Source of the DNA: Deinococcus aerius
GTDB lineage: Bacteria > Deinococcota > Deinococci > Deinococcales > Deinococcaceae
Length of the DNA: 64,000 nucleotides
Direction of reading: 5' to 3'
Assembly (NCBI RefSeq): GCF_002897375.1
Contig: NZ_BFAG01000004.1
Coordinates: forward strand, 90,001 to 154,000
This document shows positions 21,674 through 32,715 of the stretch, piece by piece. Made by a program: the position numbers and the translations under genes. The stretch's first letter is position 1; every line of letters begins with the position of its first letter. The notes under the pieces were generated by a model. It saw nothing but the letters and a program-made list of their open reading frames with translations. It searched no databases and had not been told where the DNA came from.

Positions 21674-23692
21674 ATGAGAAACCGCGCCGCGTCCATCCCC
21701 CTTGTCGCCCTCTCCCTCGGCCTGCTGCTCACCGCCTGCGGGGGCACGGGGGAGGTCGGCACGCCCGTGACCAGCACCGCCGACTCCGGCCCCGGCAGCC
21801 TCCGTGAAGTCCTGGCGGCCGCGAAAGACGGCGATACCCTACGTTTCACGACCACGGGCACCGTGACGCTCGCCAGCCCCCTCACCCTGAGCAAGGACGT
21901 GACCGTGCTGGCCGACGGCGTGACGCTCGACGCCGCCGGGAGGGGCCGGGTGCTGGAGGTGGCTGCGGGGGCGGAGGTCACACTCAAGGGGGGCACCTTG
22001 CAGGGCGGCGTGGGACAGCCCATCGAGAGCGCCGCACCGGCCAGCCAGGCACTCTCCAAGGCCACCTGGGGCGGGAATCTGATCAACCGGGGCAACCTGA
22101 CGCTCGACGGGACCACCGTGACGGGCGGGAAGGCGATGAACGGCGGCGGCATCTATAACGACGCCGGGGCCAGCCTGACCCTGCGGGACGTCACCGTGAC
22201 GGCGAACGAGGCGTTTGCCCCCACGCCGGACCTGGAGAATGAGAGTACCGGCTCGGGGGGTGGAGTTGCCAACCGCGGCACCCTGACCGTCGAGAGCGGG
22301 ACCCTCCGGGACAACACGGCCTATTACACGGGGGGAGGTATCCGCAACACCGGGACGCTGAACATGCGGGGCGGCCACGTGGACGGGAACCGGTGCACGT
22401 TCGCCTTTTCCGCCCAGGACAACGTGTTCTCCGGCTGCTCGGGAGGGGGCATCGTCTCTACCGGACCTGTCACCATGACGGGCGGCACCGTGAACGGGAA
22501 CACGAGCACCCTTGTGGGCGGCGGCCTGTTCGTGTTTCAGGCACCCCTCACCCTGTCGGGCGGTGAGATCAGCGGCAACACGACGGGACGGGGGGGCGGC
22601 GGCGTGATGGTCAATACCGGGACCCTGGACCTGACCGGCGGCACCATCTCGAACAACAAGGCCACCCGCGAGGGCGGCGGTGGGGGCGGCGTCCTGGTCT
22701 ACAAGACCACCATGAACTTCAGCGGCGGTGTGATCCGGGGCAACTCGGCGGAAGCAGGGGGCGGCATTGACGCCTACACCGACAACAAGGTCACGATGAC
22801 CGGCGGCACGGTCGAGGAGAACACGGCCAGGGGCGGCGGCGGCCTGAATGTGAACACCCGCAGCACCCTGAGCTTCACGGGCGGCACGGTGCGGAACAAC
22901 ACGGCCAGCGAGTACGGCGGCGGGATCACGGTCAGCAACGCGCAGGGCGCCCTCACGCTGGGCGGCGCGGCGGCGCTGCGGGGCAACAAGGCGGGCGCGC
23001 AGGGAGGCGGCCTGTACGTGAGCGGCGCGGCCCTGACCATGACGGACGGCACCATCGAGGGCAATACCGCCGTGGACAACGGGGGAGGACTGGCTCTGGC
23101 GGGCAGCAATCCGGCCACCATCAGCGGCGGGGTGATCGCGGGCAACAGCGTGACGGGCAGCGAGGACGGTGGCGGCGGCATCCGCATCCACCGCGGCGCG
23201 ACCCTCAACCTCTACGGCGGCGAGGTCCGGGACAACACCGCCCTGCAAACGGGAGGCGGCCTCGTCATCGGCGGCACCGTGAACATGACGGGCGGCGCCA
23301 TCCGCGGCAACCGCGTGACGGGCACCGCCCAGGGGCAGGGCGGGGGCGGCGGCATCCGCATGTACACCAACGGGGTCATGACGGCCAGCGGCGGCAGCAT
23401 CCGGGATAACACCGCCCTGTTTGGTGGCGGCGTTTTCGTCGGGGGTGCCTTCAACAATGAGCCCGCCTCGCGCTTCACGTTGGCGGGCGCGACGATCAGC
23501 GGAAACCGTGCCACGGCCTACGACGGCGGCGGCATCCTCAACGACGGCGTGACCTCCATCCAGAGTGGCGGCGTGACGGGGAACAGCGCCGTGACGAAGG
23601 GCGGCGGCGTCAGCAACACGAGGGACGCGACCTTCACCCAGACGGGCGGCAGCGTCACGGGCAACACACCGGACAACATCTCGAATCCCTGA
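21674..23692 (+). CDS. large lipoprotein with a right-handed beta-helix
   Basis: The 672-residue protein has a signal peptide ending in a lipobox LTAC (Cys22 by my count) and starts at the ATG 8 nt after AGGAGGGA. After residue 35 it has a pectin-lyase-like opening (DSGPGSLREVLAAAKDGDT). It then has some twenty coils of roughly 22-35 residues with the pattern GG-hydrophobic plus a T/G/N turn (GGTVNGNTSTLVGGGL; GGTVRNNTASEYGGGI), as in polymorphic outer-membrane/CSLREA-type proteins. It is probably a surface adhesin or polymer-binding protein; no catalytic residues are recognised. It is a single gene with its own SD-driven start. The coding sequence is internally repetitive, so assembly errors are possible. 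Confidence 0.88.
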   Translation: MRNRAASIPLVALSLGLLLTACGGTGEVGTPVTSTADSGPGSLREVLAAAKDGDTLRFTTTGTVTLASPLTLSKDVTVLADGVTLDAAGRGRVLEVAAGAEVTLKGGTLQGGVGQPIESAAPASQALSKATWGGNLINRGNLTLDGTTVTGGKAMNGGGIYNDAGASLTLRDVTVTANEAFAPTPDLENESTGSGGGVANRGTLTVESGTLRDNTAYYTGGGIRNTGTLNMRGGHVDGNRCTFAFSAQDNVFSGCSGGGIVSTGPVTMTGGTVNGNTSTLVGGGLFVFQAPLTLSGGEISGNTTGRGGGGVMVNTGTLDLTGGTISNNKATREGGGGGGVLVYKTTMNFSGGVIRGNSAEAGGGIDAYTDNKVTMTGGTVEENTARGGGGLNVNTRSTLSFTGGTVRNNTASEYGGGITVSNAQGALTLGGAAALRGNKAGAQGGGLYVSGAALTMTDGTIEGNTAVDNGGGLALAGSNPATISGGVIAGNSVTGSEDGGGGIRIHRGATLNLYGGEVRDNTALQTGGGLVIGGTVNMTGGAIRGNRVTGTAQGQGGGGGIRMYTNGVMTASGGSIRDNTALFGGGVFVGGAFNNEPASRFTLAGATISGNRATAYDGGGILNDGVTSIQSGGVTGNSAVTKGGGVSNTRDATFTQTGGSVTGNTPDNISNP

Positions 23693-23784
23693 GCGCAGGG
23701 TGGGGGGAGGGGGAGGCGCACGTCCCGGCCTCCCCCTCCCGCTGCCTCGTCCCGCCGGGGAATGGAGGGGCGCACCGCCGGGAC

Positions 23785-24978
23785 TCAGCCCGCCCGCGTC
23801 GCCGCCAGCACCTTGAAGCCCCCCTCGCGCCGCAACTCGCGCGCCGGGCCAATGCCTCCCATCGCCGCCTCGTAGGGCAGCGGCTCGTTGGCGACGAGGG
23901 AGAGGGTGCCGCCCGGGTTCAGGCGCCGCCCCGCCGCCGCGATGAACTCCCGCGCCACGTCCAGCACCACCCCCCGCCCGACATGGAAGGGCGGGTTGGT
24001 GAGAATGGCGTCGAAGGTGCGGTCCCCCAGCGCGGCGTCCACGTCACTGTGGAGGACCTCGCCCGTGAGCCCATTGGCGGCCAGCGTCGCCCGCGCGCTG
24101 CGGACGCTCTGGAGGTCGCCGTCCACCAGCGTGACCTCCGCGCCCCGCCGGGCCGCCCAGGCGCCGATCAGGCCGGTGCCGCAGCCCAGGTCGAGGACCC
24201 GCTTGCCGCTCAGGTCCAGGCTCTCCAACGTGCCGAGAAGAATAGAGGTCGCCTTGTCGGGCCTCGCCGCGCTGAACACGCCCGGCAGGCCCACCACCCG
24301 CACCCCGAACGCCTCGTAGCCCTCCGGGTCGGGGAGGGCCGGGGTGGGGCCGGGGCGGCGGACGAGTTTCGCCACCCGCATCCCGCCGTCGCGGGCAATC
24401 GTCTCCCCCGTTCCGAAGGCTTTGGCGGCGGCGCGCACGTAGCGGTCATAGCCCTTGTCCCGGTCCCCAGCGAGGTACAGCGTTCCGCCGGGCGGCGTGC
24501 AGGCGTGCGCCCAGGCGACCTGCGCGAGGGCGTAGGCGTTGCCCCGGTCCCCCGCGAGCACGAGCGCCACCGTCCGCGCCCGCTCGGGCCAGCGTGTCCG
24601 CAGGTCGTCCCCGGGCACGGCGGCCTCCGCCTCCAGGCCCGCCGCGGCCAGCACGGTCAGGGCCGCCGCCGACCCCTCCACCGCGCGCAGGGTCACGCCG
24701 GGAAGACTTCCCAGCAGGCCCCCCATCGTGCTCAGGTCGAGGACCTCGCCGCGAACCCGGTCTTTCCGCATCGTCCCCGCGAGCAGGGCCTGCGCCGCGT
24801 CCACCTCGGGAAAGCCGCGCACACCGGGCTTGGTGAGGGCATGAAGCCCTTCCAGTCGCGGTGACAGAACCGCGGGCCGCACCTCGAAGTACCCCCCGGT
24901 CCCGGCCTGAGTCGCTCCATCTGGACGCCTCGCCGCCGGACCCTTCAACCTGATCTTCTGCTTGCTCCTCCCCGTCAT
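23785..24978 (-). CDS. RsmC-like class I methyltransferase (probable 16S rRNA guanine-N2)
   Basis: The 397-residue protein has two halves, as in RsmC/RlmG enzymes. The N-terminal half is a degenerate methyltransferase-like domain. The C-terminal half has the SAM motif DLGCGTG (263-269), the acidic VDGDLQSV and the catalytic NPPF (328-331) typical of N2-guanine methylation. The N-terminal segment MTGRSKQKIRLKG is basic, as expected for RNA binding. G1207 of 16S rRNA is the known substrate of RsmC; that this protein shares it is inference. The start is the ATG at 24976-24978. The frame stays open to 27258 on this strand, but that part is antisense to the HSP90-like gene. Confidence 0.85.
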   Translation of the reverse strand: MTGRSKQKIRLKGPAARRPDGATQAGTGGYFEVRPAVLSPRLEGLHALTKPGVRGFPEVDAAQALLAGTMRKDRVRGEVLDLSTMGGLLGSLPGVTLRAVEGSAAALTVLAAAGLEAEAAVPGDDLRTRWPERARTVALVLAGDRGNAYALAQVAWAHACTPPGGTLYLAGDRDKGYDRYVRAAAKAFGTGETIARDGGMRVAKLVRRPGPTPALPDPEGYEAFGVRVVGLPGVFSAARPDKATSILLGTLESLDLSGKRVLDLGCGTGLIGAWAARRGAEVTLVDGDLQSVRSARATLAANGLTGEVLHSDVDAALGDRTFDAILTNPPFHVGRGVVLDVAREFIAAAGRRLNPGGTLSLVANEPLPYEAAMGGIGPARELRREGGFKVLAATRAG

Positions 24979-25116
24979 GGGGGACAGAGTGGCACACGCG
25001 GGGGCGGGATGCCCGGCACCCCGAACATGAAGTGCGGCAAACCTACACCCATCCTGGGGTGCCCGATGAGCCAAACATCGGAGGCGGCGCCCCCCTGACC
25101 TCCCTACAATGCCCGC

Positions 25117-26919
25117 ATGGAGCACGCGTTCAAAGTCGATTTGCGGGGCATGATCGACCTCTTGTCGAACCACCTCTACTCGGACCCCAGCGTGTTCGTG
25201 CGCGAACTCCTGCAAAACGGGGTGGACGCGATCACGGCGCGGCGGGCGCGGGAGGGCGCCTTCGAGCCCGCGATCCTCGCCCGGCTGCACCGCCGGGAGG
25301 GCGAGTTGCCCCTGCTGGAGTTCCGCGACAACGGGGTGGGCCTGACGGAGGCCGAGGTCCACGAGTTCCTCGCCACCATCGGGCGTTCGTCCAAGCGGAT
25401 CAGCGAGGCGCGCGACACCTTCCTGGGGCAGTTCGGCATCGGCCTGCTGTCGTGCTTCATGGTGAGCGGCGAGATCGAACTCGTCACCAGGAGCGCGGCG
25501 GGCGGCCCCCCGGTGCGCTGGCGGGCGCAGGCCGACGGCACGTACACGCTGGAGGTGCTCGAGGATGACGGCCTCGACATCGGCACGACCGTCCGGTTGC
25601 GCGCCCGGGAGGACACCGACTTCTACTTCGAGTACGGCGAGTTGCGGGACGCGCTGGCGAACTACGGGCGCATCCTCCCCTTTCCCATCCACGTCACGGA
25701 CGGGGAGCAGTACGACCACGTCAACGCGGTGCTGCCCCCCTGGCTCGCCTTCGCCGCGGGGGACGAGGGCCGCCGGGAGGAGGTCCTCGCCTACGCCCGC
25801 GCCGAGCTGAACGTGGAGGCGCTCGACGTGATCCCGCTGCGGGGCGAGGAGGGCGGGCTCCTCGGCGTGGCGCTCGTGCTGCCGTACGCGACCCAGCGCG
25901 GCTCGCGCCAGTGGCACTCGGTGTATCTCAAGCGGATGCTGCTGGGAAGCGACCTCAGCAACCTGCTGCCCGAGTGGGCCTTTTTCGTGCGCTGCCTGCT
26001 CAACGTCGAGAGGCTTCACCCGACCGCGTCCCGCGAGGCGTTCTATGAGGACGACGCGCTGAAAGCGGCCCGCGAGGCGCTGGGCGCGCAGCTCCGCGGG
26101 TATATCGAGGGGCTGGCGGCGCGCGACCCCGGGCGCCTGGAGGCCCTGATCGCCCTGCACCACCTTCCCATCAAGGCGCTGGCGACCGAGGACGACGACT
26201 TCTTCCGCCTGCTCGCGCACGAGTTCACCTTCGAGACCTCCACGGGCCGAATGAAGTTGGGCGAGTATGCGGCGCGCTTTCCCGTCCTGCGGATGGTCAC
26301 GAACCTCGACCAGTTCCGGCAGATCGCGCAGGTGGCGAGCGCGTACGGGCACAGCGTGATCAACGCCGTGTACACGTACGACGTGCCGCTGCTGCGCAAG
26401 TACGCCTCGCTCTTCGGGCGCGAGCTGGAGGAGGTCGACGCGCAAACCTACGCCCTGTCGCTGGAGGACGTGGCCGCGGGCGGGCTGGAGGACTTCACCG
26501 CCCGGGCGAACGCGGCGCTGGCGACGCTGGGCTGCGAGGTCAGCGTGAAGCGCTTCGAGCCCGCCGAACTCCCCGCCCTGCTCATCGTGACGAACGAGCA
26601 GCGCCTCCTGGGGGACATCGAGGCGGCGAGGGAAGTGGCGGACGAGCTGTTCGCCGAATTCCTCGACGACTACGCGGCGGAGTACGAACTCGTGCGGGTG
26701 GCGCGGCTGCACCTCAACCTGAACCACCCGCTCGTGCAGGACCTGCTGCACGTCCGGGACGAGGCCGTCTTCGCCCGGCTGGTGCAGATGCTGTACGTGC
26801 AGGCGCACCTGCTGGGCCACCACCCCATGCGCTCCGAGGAGCTGGCCCTGCTCTCCGGCGGGCTGTCCGACATGATGCGCTGGGGGCTGCGCGCGGCGCA
26901 CCTGGGCGCGCTGAACTGA
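25117..26919 (+). CDS. divergent HSP90 (HtpG-like) chaperone ATPase
   Basis: The 600-residue protein has the GHKL ATP site of HSP90: FVRELLQNGVDAI (27-39, Glu30, Asn34, Asp37), DNGVGL (71-76), GRSSK (89-93) and GQFGIGLLSCF (104-114). The middle domain follows with the hallmark LKRMLLGSDLSNLLPEWAFF and the catalytic-loop region LHPTASREAFYED. The C-terminal part is very different from HtpG, and there is no MEEVD tail. The length is close to E. coli HtpG (624). It is therefore an active-looking HSP90 paralogue of an unusual subfamily. The ATG is 6 nt after TACAAT (25105-25110), leaderless. The stop is 13 nt before the TPR gene, so the pair is an operon. Confidence 0.88.
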   Translation: MEHAFKVDLRGMIDLLSNHLYSDPSVFVRELLQNGVDAITARRAREGAFEPAILARLHRREGELPLLEFRDNGVGLTEAEVHEFLATIGRSSKRISEARDTFLGQFGIGLLSCFMVSGEIELVTRSAAGGPPVRWRAQADGTYTLEVLEDDGLDIGTTVRLRAREDTDFYFEYGELRDALANYGRILPFPIHVTDGEQYDHVNAVLPPWLAFAAGDEGRREEVLAYARAELNVEALDVIPLRGEEGGLLGVALVLPYATQRGSRQWHSVYLKRMLLGSDLSNLLPEWAFFVRCLLNVERLHPTASREAFYEDDALKAAREALGAQLRGYIEGLAARDPGRLEALIALHHLPIKALATEDDDFFRLLAHEFTFETSTGRMKLGEYAARFPVLRMVTNLDQFRQIAQVASAYGHSVINAVYTYDVPLLRKYASLFGRELEEVDAQTYALSLEDVAAGGLEDFTARANAALATLGCEVSVKRFEPAELPALLIVTNEQRLLGDIEAAREVADELFAEFLDDYAAEYELVRVARLHLNLNHPLVQDLLHVRDEAVFARLVQMLYVQAHLLGHHPMRSEELALLSGGLSDMMRWGLRAAHLGALN

Positions 26920-26932
26920 CGAGGTTGACGTG

Positions 26933-28006
26933 ATGGAGACGGTGGACGACTTGATCACGCTCGCCGGGGAGCAGGACTCGCCGGAGGGCGCCCTGGGCTT
27001 CCTGGAGCGCGCCGCGCGCCTCGCCGACGGGCAGGGTGACCGGGCGGCGGGTTTTCGCGCCCGGGGCGAACTCGTGCGTGCGGCGAGCTTCAGCGGCTTT
27101 CCCGACAAGGCCCTGATCCACTTCGCGTGGCTGCTGGGCACCTTTGACCGGCACCGGGCGCAGTTCGGGCCCCAGGCGTACAGCCTGATGTGGATGTACA
27201 AGTGGATTCTGGCCGCCGCGGTGGACAACCCGGCCTTTCCCCTCGCGCGCCTCGCCAAGCTGCGGGCCGACTTCGAGCGCCGGGCGCGGGAGTTCGGCTC
27301 CGGGCTGCACTACGCGGCCTACCACCGCCTCATGCTCGCCACCCACGTCGGCGACGCGGCGGAGGCGCAGAGGGCCTTTCTCGCGTGGCGCAGCCTGCCG
27401 CGCGACTCGCTGAGCGACTGCCCGGCGTGCGAGCAGAACAAGGTGATGGTGTACTACGCCGAGCGGGGCAATCCGGCGGCGGCGGTCAAACTCGGGCGCG
27501 AGATCATCGAGCAGGGCATGAGCTGCCACAACGTCCCGACGGTCACGCACGCCCACCTCCTGCGGCCCCTGCTGAGCCTCGGCAGATACGGGGAGGCGCG
27601 CGCCGCCCACGAGGAGGGCCTGCGGCTGGCCCGGCTCGACCGCAACTTCATCGAGACCATCGCGGGGCACCTGCACTTTCTCGTCGCCACGGGCGAGGCG
27701 GGGGCCGCCCTCCCGGTGTGGGCCGAACACCTCGACCTGGCCCTGGGAATTCGCAACCAGGCCGACCTCTTCGAGTTCCTGGCCGCGAGCGCCGTGCTGT
27801 GGCGGGCCCTGGGTTCCGGGCCGGGCGTCGAGGTCCGCCTGCCGCGCACCTTCGCCCTGTACCGGGGGGACCACACCTACTCCCCGGCCCAGCTCGCCGC
27901 GCACTTCGAGCGGGAGGCCGCCGCCCTCGCCGCCCGCTTCGACGAGCGCAACGGCACCACGCGCTTCGCGGACCGCCTGAGGGAGAGCCTCTCGCTGCAG
28001 GCCTGA
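26933..28006 (+). CDS. TPR-like helical repeat protein paired with the HSP90-like gene
   Basis: The 357-residue protein (ATG 26933, 8 nt after GAGG; GTG at 26930 is an in-frame alternative) is almost entirely helical. It has repeated Ala/Leu-rich helix pairs of TPR spacing: GALGFLERAARLADGQGD, KALIHFAWLLGTFDRH, YAERGNPAAAVKLGREII, LSLGRYGEARAAHEEGL, GEAGAALPVWAEHL. It has a CPAC motif and a nearby SCHN, whose role is unclear. It is cytoplasmic. The 13-nt gap to the HSP90-like gene implies cotranscription and a shared job, most simply co-chaperone or client adaptor. That is inference; no experimental relative is known to me. Confidence 0.8.
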   Translation: METVDDLITLAGEQDSPEGALGFLERAARLADGQGDRAAGFRARGELVRAASFSGFPDKALIHFAWLLGTFDRHRAQFGPQAYSLMWMYKWILAAAVDNPAFPLARLAKLRADFERRAREFGSGLHYAAYHRLMLATHVGDAAEAQRAFLAWRSLPRDSLSDCPACEQNKVMVYYAERGNPAAAVKLGREIIEQGMSCHNVPTVTHAHLLRPLLSLGRYGEARAAHEEGLRLARLDRNFIETIAGHLHFLVATGEAGAALPVWAEHLDLALGIRNQADLFEFLAASAVLWRALGSGPGVEVRLPRTFALYRGDHTYSPAQLAAHFEREAAALAARFDERNGTTRFADRLRESLSLQA

Positions 28007-28032
28007 TTCGGGCGGGCTGCTACCTTACGGGC

Positions 28033-28686
<654 letters not shown>

Positions 28687-28857
28687 AGGCCTCTTCATTC
28701 CCGCGTCCCGGCCCCGAGTTGTCTCACATCCCGCAGAGTCGGCGGGCGGGGCGGGCCACAGTGAGCGCATCCGTGCGGAAGGGCCGCCGTGCGCCGGGCA
28801 GGGCGGCTTTCCGTGCCCGTGTCGTGCCGGGAACGTGGCCGACCAAGGAGGCGCCCC

Positions 28858-29079
<222 letters not shown>

Positions 29080-29089
29080 CGCCCGCACC

Positions 29090-29638
29090 ATGCACCCCAG
29101 CGCCAGCGTCGAGGCCGTTTGCCGCAGCGGCAGCCACACCTTCAGCAAGACCAGCGTGACGGAGATCGAACTCCTCGCGGGTCTGGGCGTGGCGGACGAC
29201 GCGCACGCGGGCGTGACCGTGAGGCACCGCTCGCGCGTCGCCCAGGACCCCCGCCAGCCCAACCTGCGCCAGGTCCACCTCATTCACGCCGAACTGCTCG
29301 GGGACCTGCGGGCGCGGGAGTTCCGGGTGGGGCCGGGCGACCTGGGCGAGAACGTCACCACGCGCGGGCTGGACCTGCTGGGCCTGCCGCGCGGCGCGCT
29401 GCTCTACCTGGGCGACACGGCGGTGGTGGAGGTCACGGGCCTGCGCAACCCCTGCGCCCAGATCGAGGGCTTCCAGCCGGGCCTGCTCGCCGCGGTCCTG
29501 GGCCGCGACGAGCAGGGGAACCTGATCCGCCGGGCGGGCGTCATGGGCGTGGTCCGCCTGGGAGGGGTGGTGCGCCCGGGTGACCCCATCCGGGTGGACC
29601 TGCCCGAGGAACCGCATCAGCGGCTGGAGCGGGTTTAA
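29090..29638 (+). CDS. MOSC domain-containing protein
   Basis: The 182-residue protein is a stand-alone MOSC domain: LRQVHLIHAELL, GPGDLGENVTTRGLDL, PRGALLYLGD and VTGLRNPCAQIEGFQPGL with the conserved cysteine that in the family can carry molybdenum cofactor sulfur. Members deliver sulfur to Moco or act in detoxification of N-hydroxylated compounds. No Moco-synthesis gene is nearby. It overlaps the 3' end of the convergent GNAT gene by 4 bases. Confidence 0.9.
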   Translation: MHPSASVEAVCRSGSHTFSKTSVTEIELLAGLGVADDAHAGVTVRHRSRVAQDPRQPNLRQVHLIHAELLGDLRAREFRVGPGDLGENVTTRGLDLLGLPRGALLYLGDTAVVEVTGLRNPCAQIEGFQPGLLAAVLGRDEQGNLIRRAGVMGVVRLGGVVRPGDPIRVDLPEEPHQRLERV

Positions 29639-30453
29639 CCCCCTGCCGGAGGCCTCTCCAGCCCGGTCTGCACCTCAGTGGACCTGAAACCCACGCGCTC
29701 GTAGAGCCGCTGGGCGTGGTACTCGGGGTCGGCGACGATCACCAGGGTGTGTGCCCCCAGACGCGCCCGCGCCCACTCCCCGGCGAAATGGACGAGGTGC
29801 CCCGCCAGCCCGCGCGAGCGCCAGTCGGGGTGCGTCTCGACATTCTGGTAGCGCGTGACGCCGCCACCCGCGCTGTACACGCCCAGCCCCGCGAGCATCT
29901 GTTCTTCTAGAAAGGCCCCCAGATACGCGCCGTGCCCGGCCTCCTGCGCCGCCCGCAACCCCGCCAGCCTCTGCGCGGCAAAGGTGCGGTAGCCCGCCTC
30001 CTCGGAGGGCCGCTCATCGGCGGCGTTCACCGCCAGGCGTAGGGTCAGGGCCGCGTCCCAGTCGGCATCCGTCTCCAGGGAACGCAGGGTCACGCCCTCA
30101 GGTAGAGGTTTGGCGGGCGGCGTGGTCCGCGCCGTCGTGAGGACCGTATTCCGGTCCAGCCGAAACCCCGCCGCCTGGAACTCGGCCGCCGCGCCCGCCT
30201 CCCCATCCGCCGTGTCCATCCCGAAGGTGACGTGTGCCGCCCCGGGATGGGCCTCCCGGAAGCGGGCCTGCCAGTCCTCCAGGGTGCCGGGCCGCGGAGG
30301 CTCGTGCAGGAGCAGGAAGTTCCCCCACCAGAAGGTCGGGTTGGCGGGCGAGCGGACGACCGTGTACGTGCCGTGATCCTCGACCTCGGCCCCTGCCTGC
30401 ACCCGCAGGGCGAGGTCAGTGCGGTAACCCAGGGAGCGTGGCGTGCGGGACAT
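29635..30453 (-). CDS. GNAT-family N-acetyltransferase with two GNAT-like halves
   Basis: From the ATG at 30451-30453 the protein has 272 residues. The C-terminal half has the acetyl-CoA loop VETHPDWRSRGLAGHLVHFAGEWA (quoted in part: HPDWRSRGLAGHLV) and the end motif YHAQRLYERVGFRS, a complete GNAT signature. The N-terminal half has a degenerate GNAT-like pattern (WQARFREAHPGAAHVTFG; AAEFQAAGFRLDRN), so this may be a tandem protein. The start is chosen from TACGCT 6 nt upstream. The same frame continues open for another 300 bases with protein-like content, so a longer form is possible. Substrate unknown. Confidence 0.82.
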   Translation of the reverse strand: MSRTPRSLGYRTDLALRVQAGAEVEDHGTYTVVRSPANPTFWWGNFLLLHEPPRPGTLEDWQARFREAHPGAAHVTFGMDTADGEAGAAAEFQAAGFRLDRNTVLTTARTTPPAKPLPEGVTLRSLETDADWDAALTLRLAVNAADERPSEEAGYRTFAAQRLAGLRAAQEAGHGAYLGAFLEEQMLAGLGVYSAGGGVTRYQNVETHPDWRSRGLAGHLVHFAGEWARARLGAHTLVIVADPEYHAQRLYERVGFRSTEVQTGLERPPAGG

Positions 30454-30732
30454 GCCCGGAGCGTAGCAGGGTGCCCCTTGGCCTGAAGGCGCCAGAACGA
30501 GGACGCGGGTGTTGCTGACGAAAAACTGCCGCCTCTCGTCCTCACCCAGGTTCGCGCCCCGGGGAAGGGGCACCCACTCCACCAGAAAGCGTGAGCCGAT
30601 GGGTCGGAGGGGCCTGGGAATCAGGTGGGTGGGCAGGTCGAACGTCGGATCGTCGAGCAGACCGCTGCGGCTGCACTCGTACCGCTCGTACACCACCTTC
30701 GTCCCGCCGTTCAGGTGGAAGAACACTCGCAC
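30454..30732 (-). other. protein-like open frame in register with, and upstream of, the GNAT gene
   Basis: A GTG at 30730-30732 follows AGGAGG at about 5 nt and opens 93 codons that run without a stop into the GNAT ATG. Third codon positions are almost all G or C and the peptide is coherent (VRVFFHLNGGTKVVYERY; FLVEWVPLPRGANLGEDE), so this is real coding sequence, not chance. Either the GNAT protein has this extra N-terminal domain (365 residues in all), or a small gene has lost its stop or suffered an indel near its end. The promoter just before the GNAT ATG favours two genes. Confidence 0.5.
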
Positions 30733-30817
30733 CGTCTCCCTCCTCGCATGAGTACCCACCGGGCGACCTCCCTTCCCCTCCCCGCGCCGCCTCCTATTTG
30801 CCCGACCCCACCCCCGC

Positions 30818-30823
30818 TACACT
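30818..30823 (+). promoter_or_regulatory. -10 box of lepA (TACACT)
   Basis: TACACT ends 6 nt before the GTG at 30830 with no Shine-Dalgarno, a leaderless start. It supports GTG at 30830 as the lepA initiation codon. Confidence 0.65.
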
Positions 30824-30829
30824 GCCGGG

Positions 30830-32635
<1,806 letters not shown>

Positions 32636-32656
32636 GGATCGGGGAGTAAGGATAAT

Positions 32657-32695
32657 GAGCAGCCCTGACAACCGGCCAGGGCTGCTCGCGTTTGT
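32657..32695 (+). terminator. intrinsic terminator of lepA
   Basis: GAGCAGCCCTG (32657-32667) and CAGGGCTGCTC (32677-32687) form a perfect 11-bp stem with a 9-nt loop, followed by GCGTTTGTT. It lies 22 bases after the lepA stop and before the end of the convergent gene, which it could also serve. Confidence 0.8.
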
Positions 32696-32715
32696 TCGGC
32701 CAGCGGGGGGATAGA

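Noticed and set aside
23785..27258. A 1157-codon open frame on the minus strand
   Set aside because: Only its last 397 codons are a gene (RsmC-like). The rest is antisense to the HSP90-like gene, open because of high GC3 codon use.
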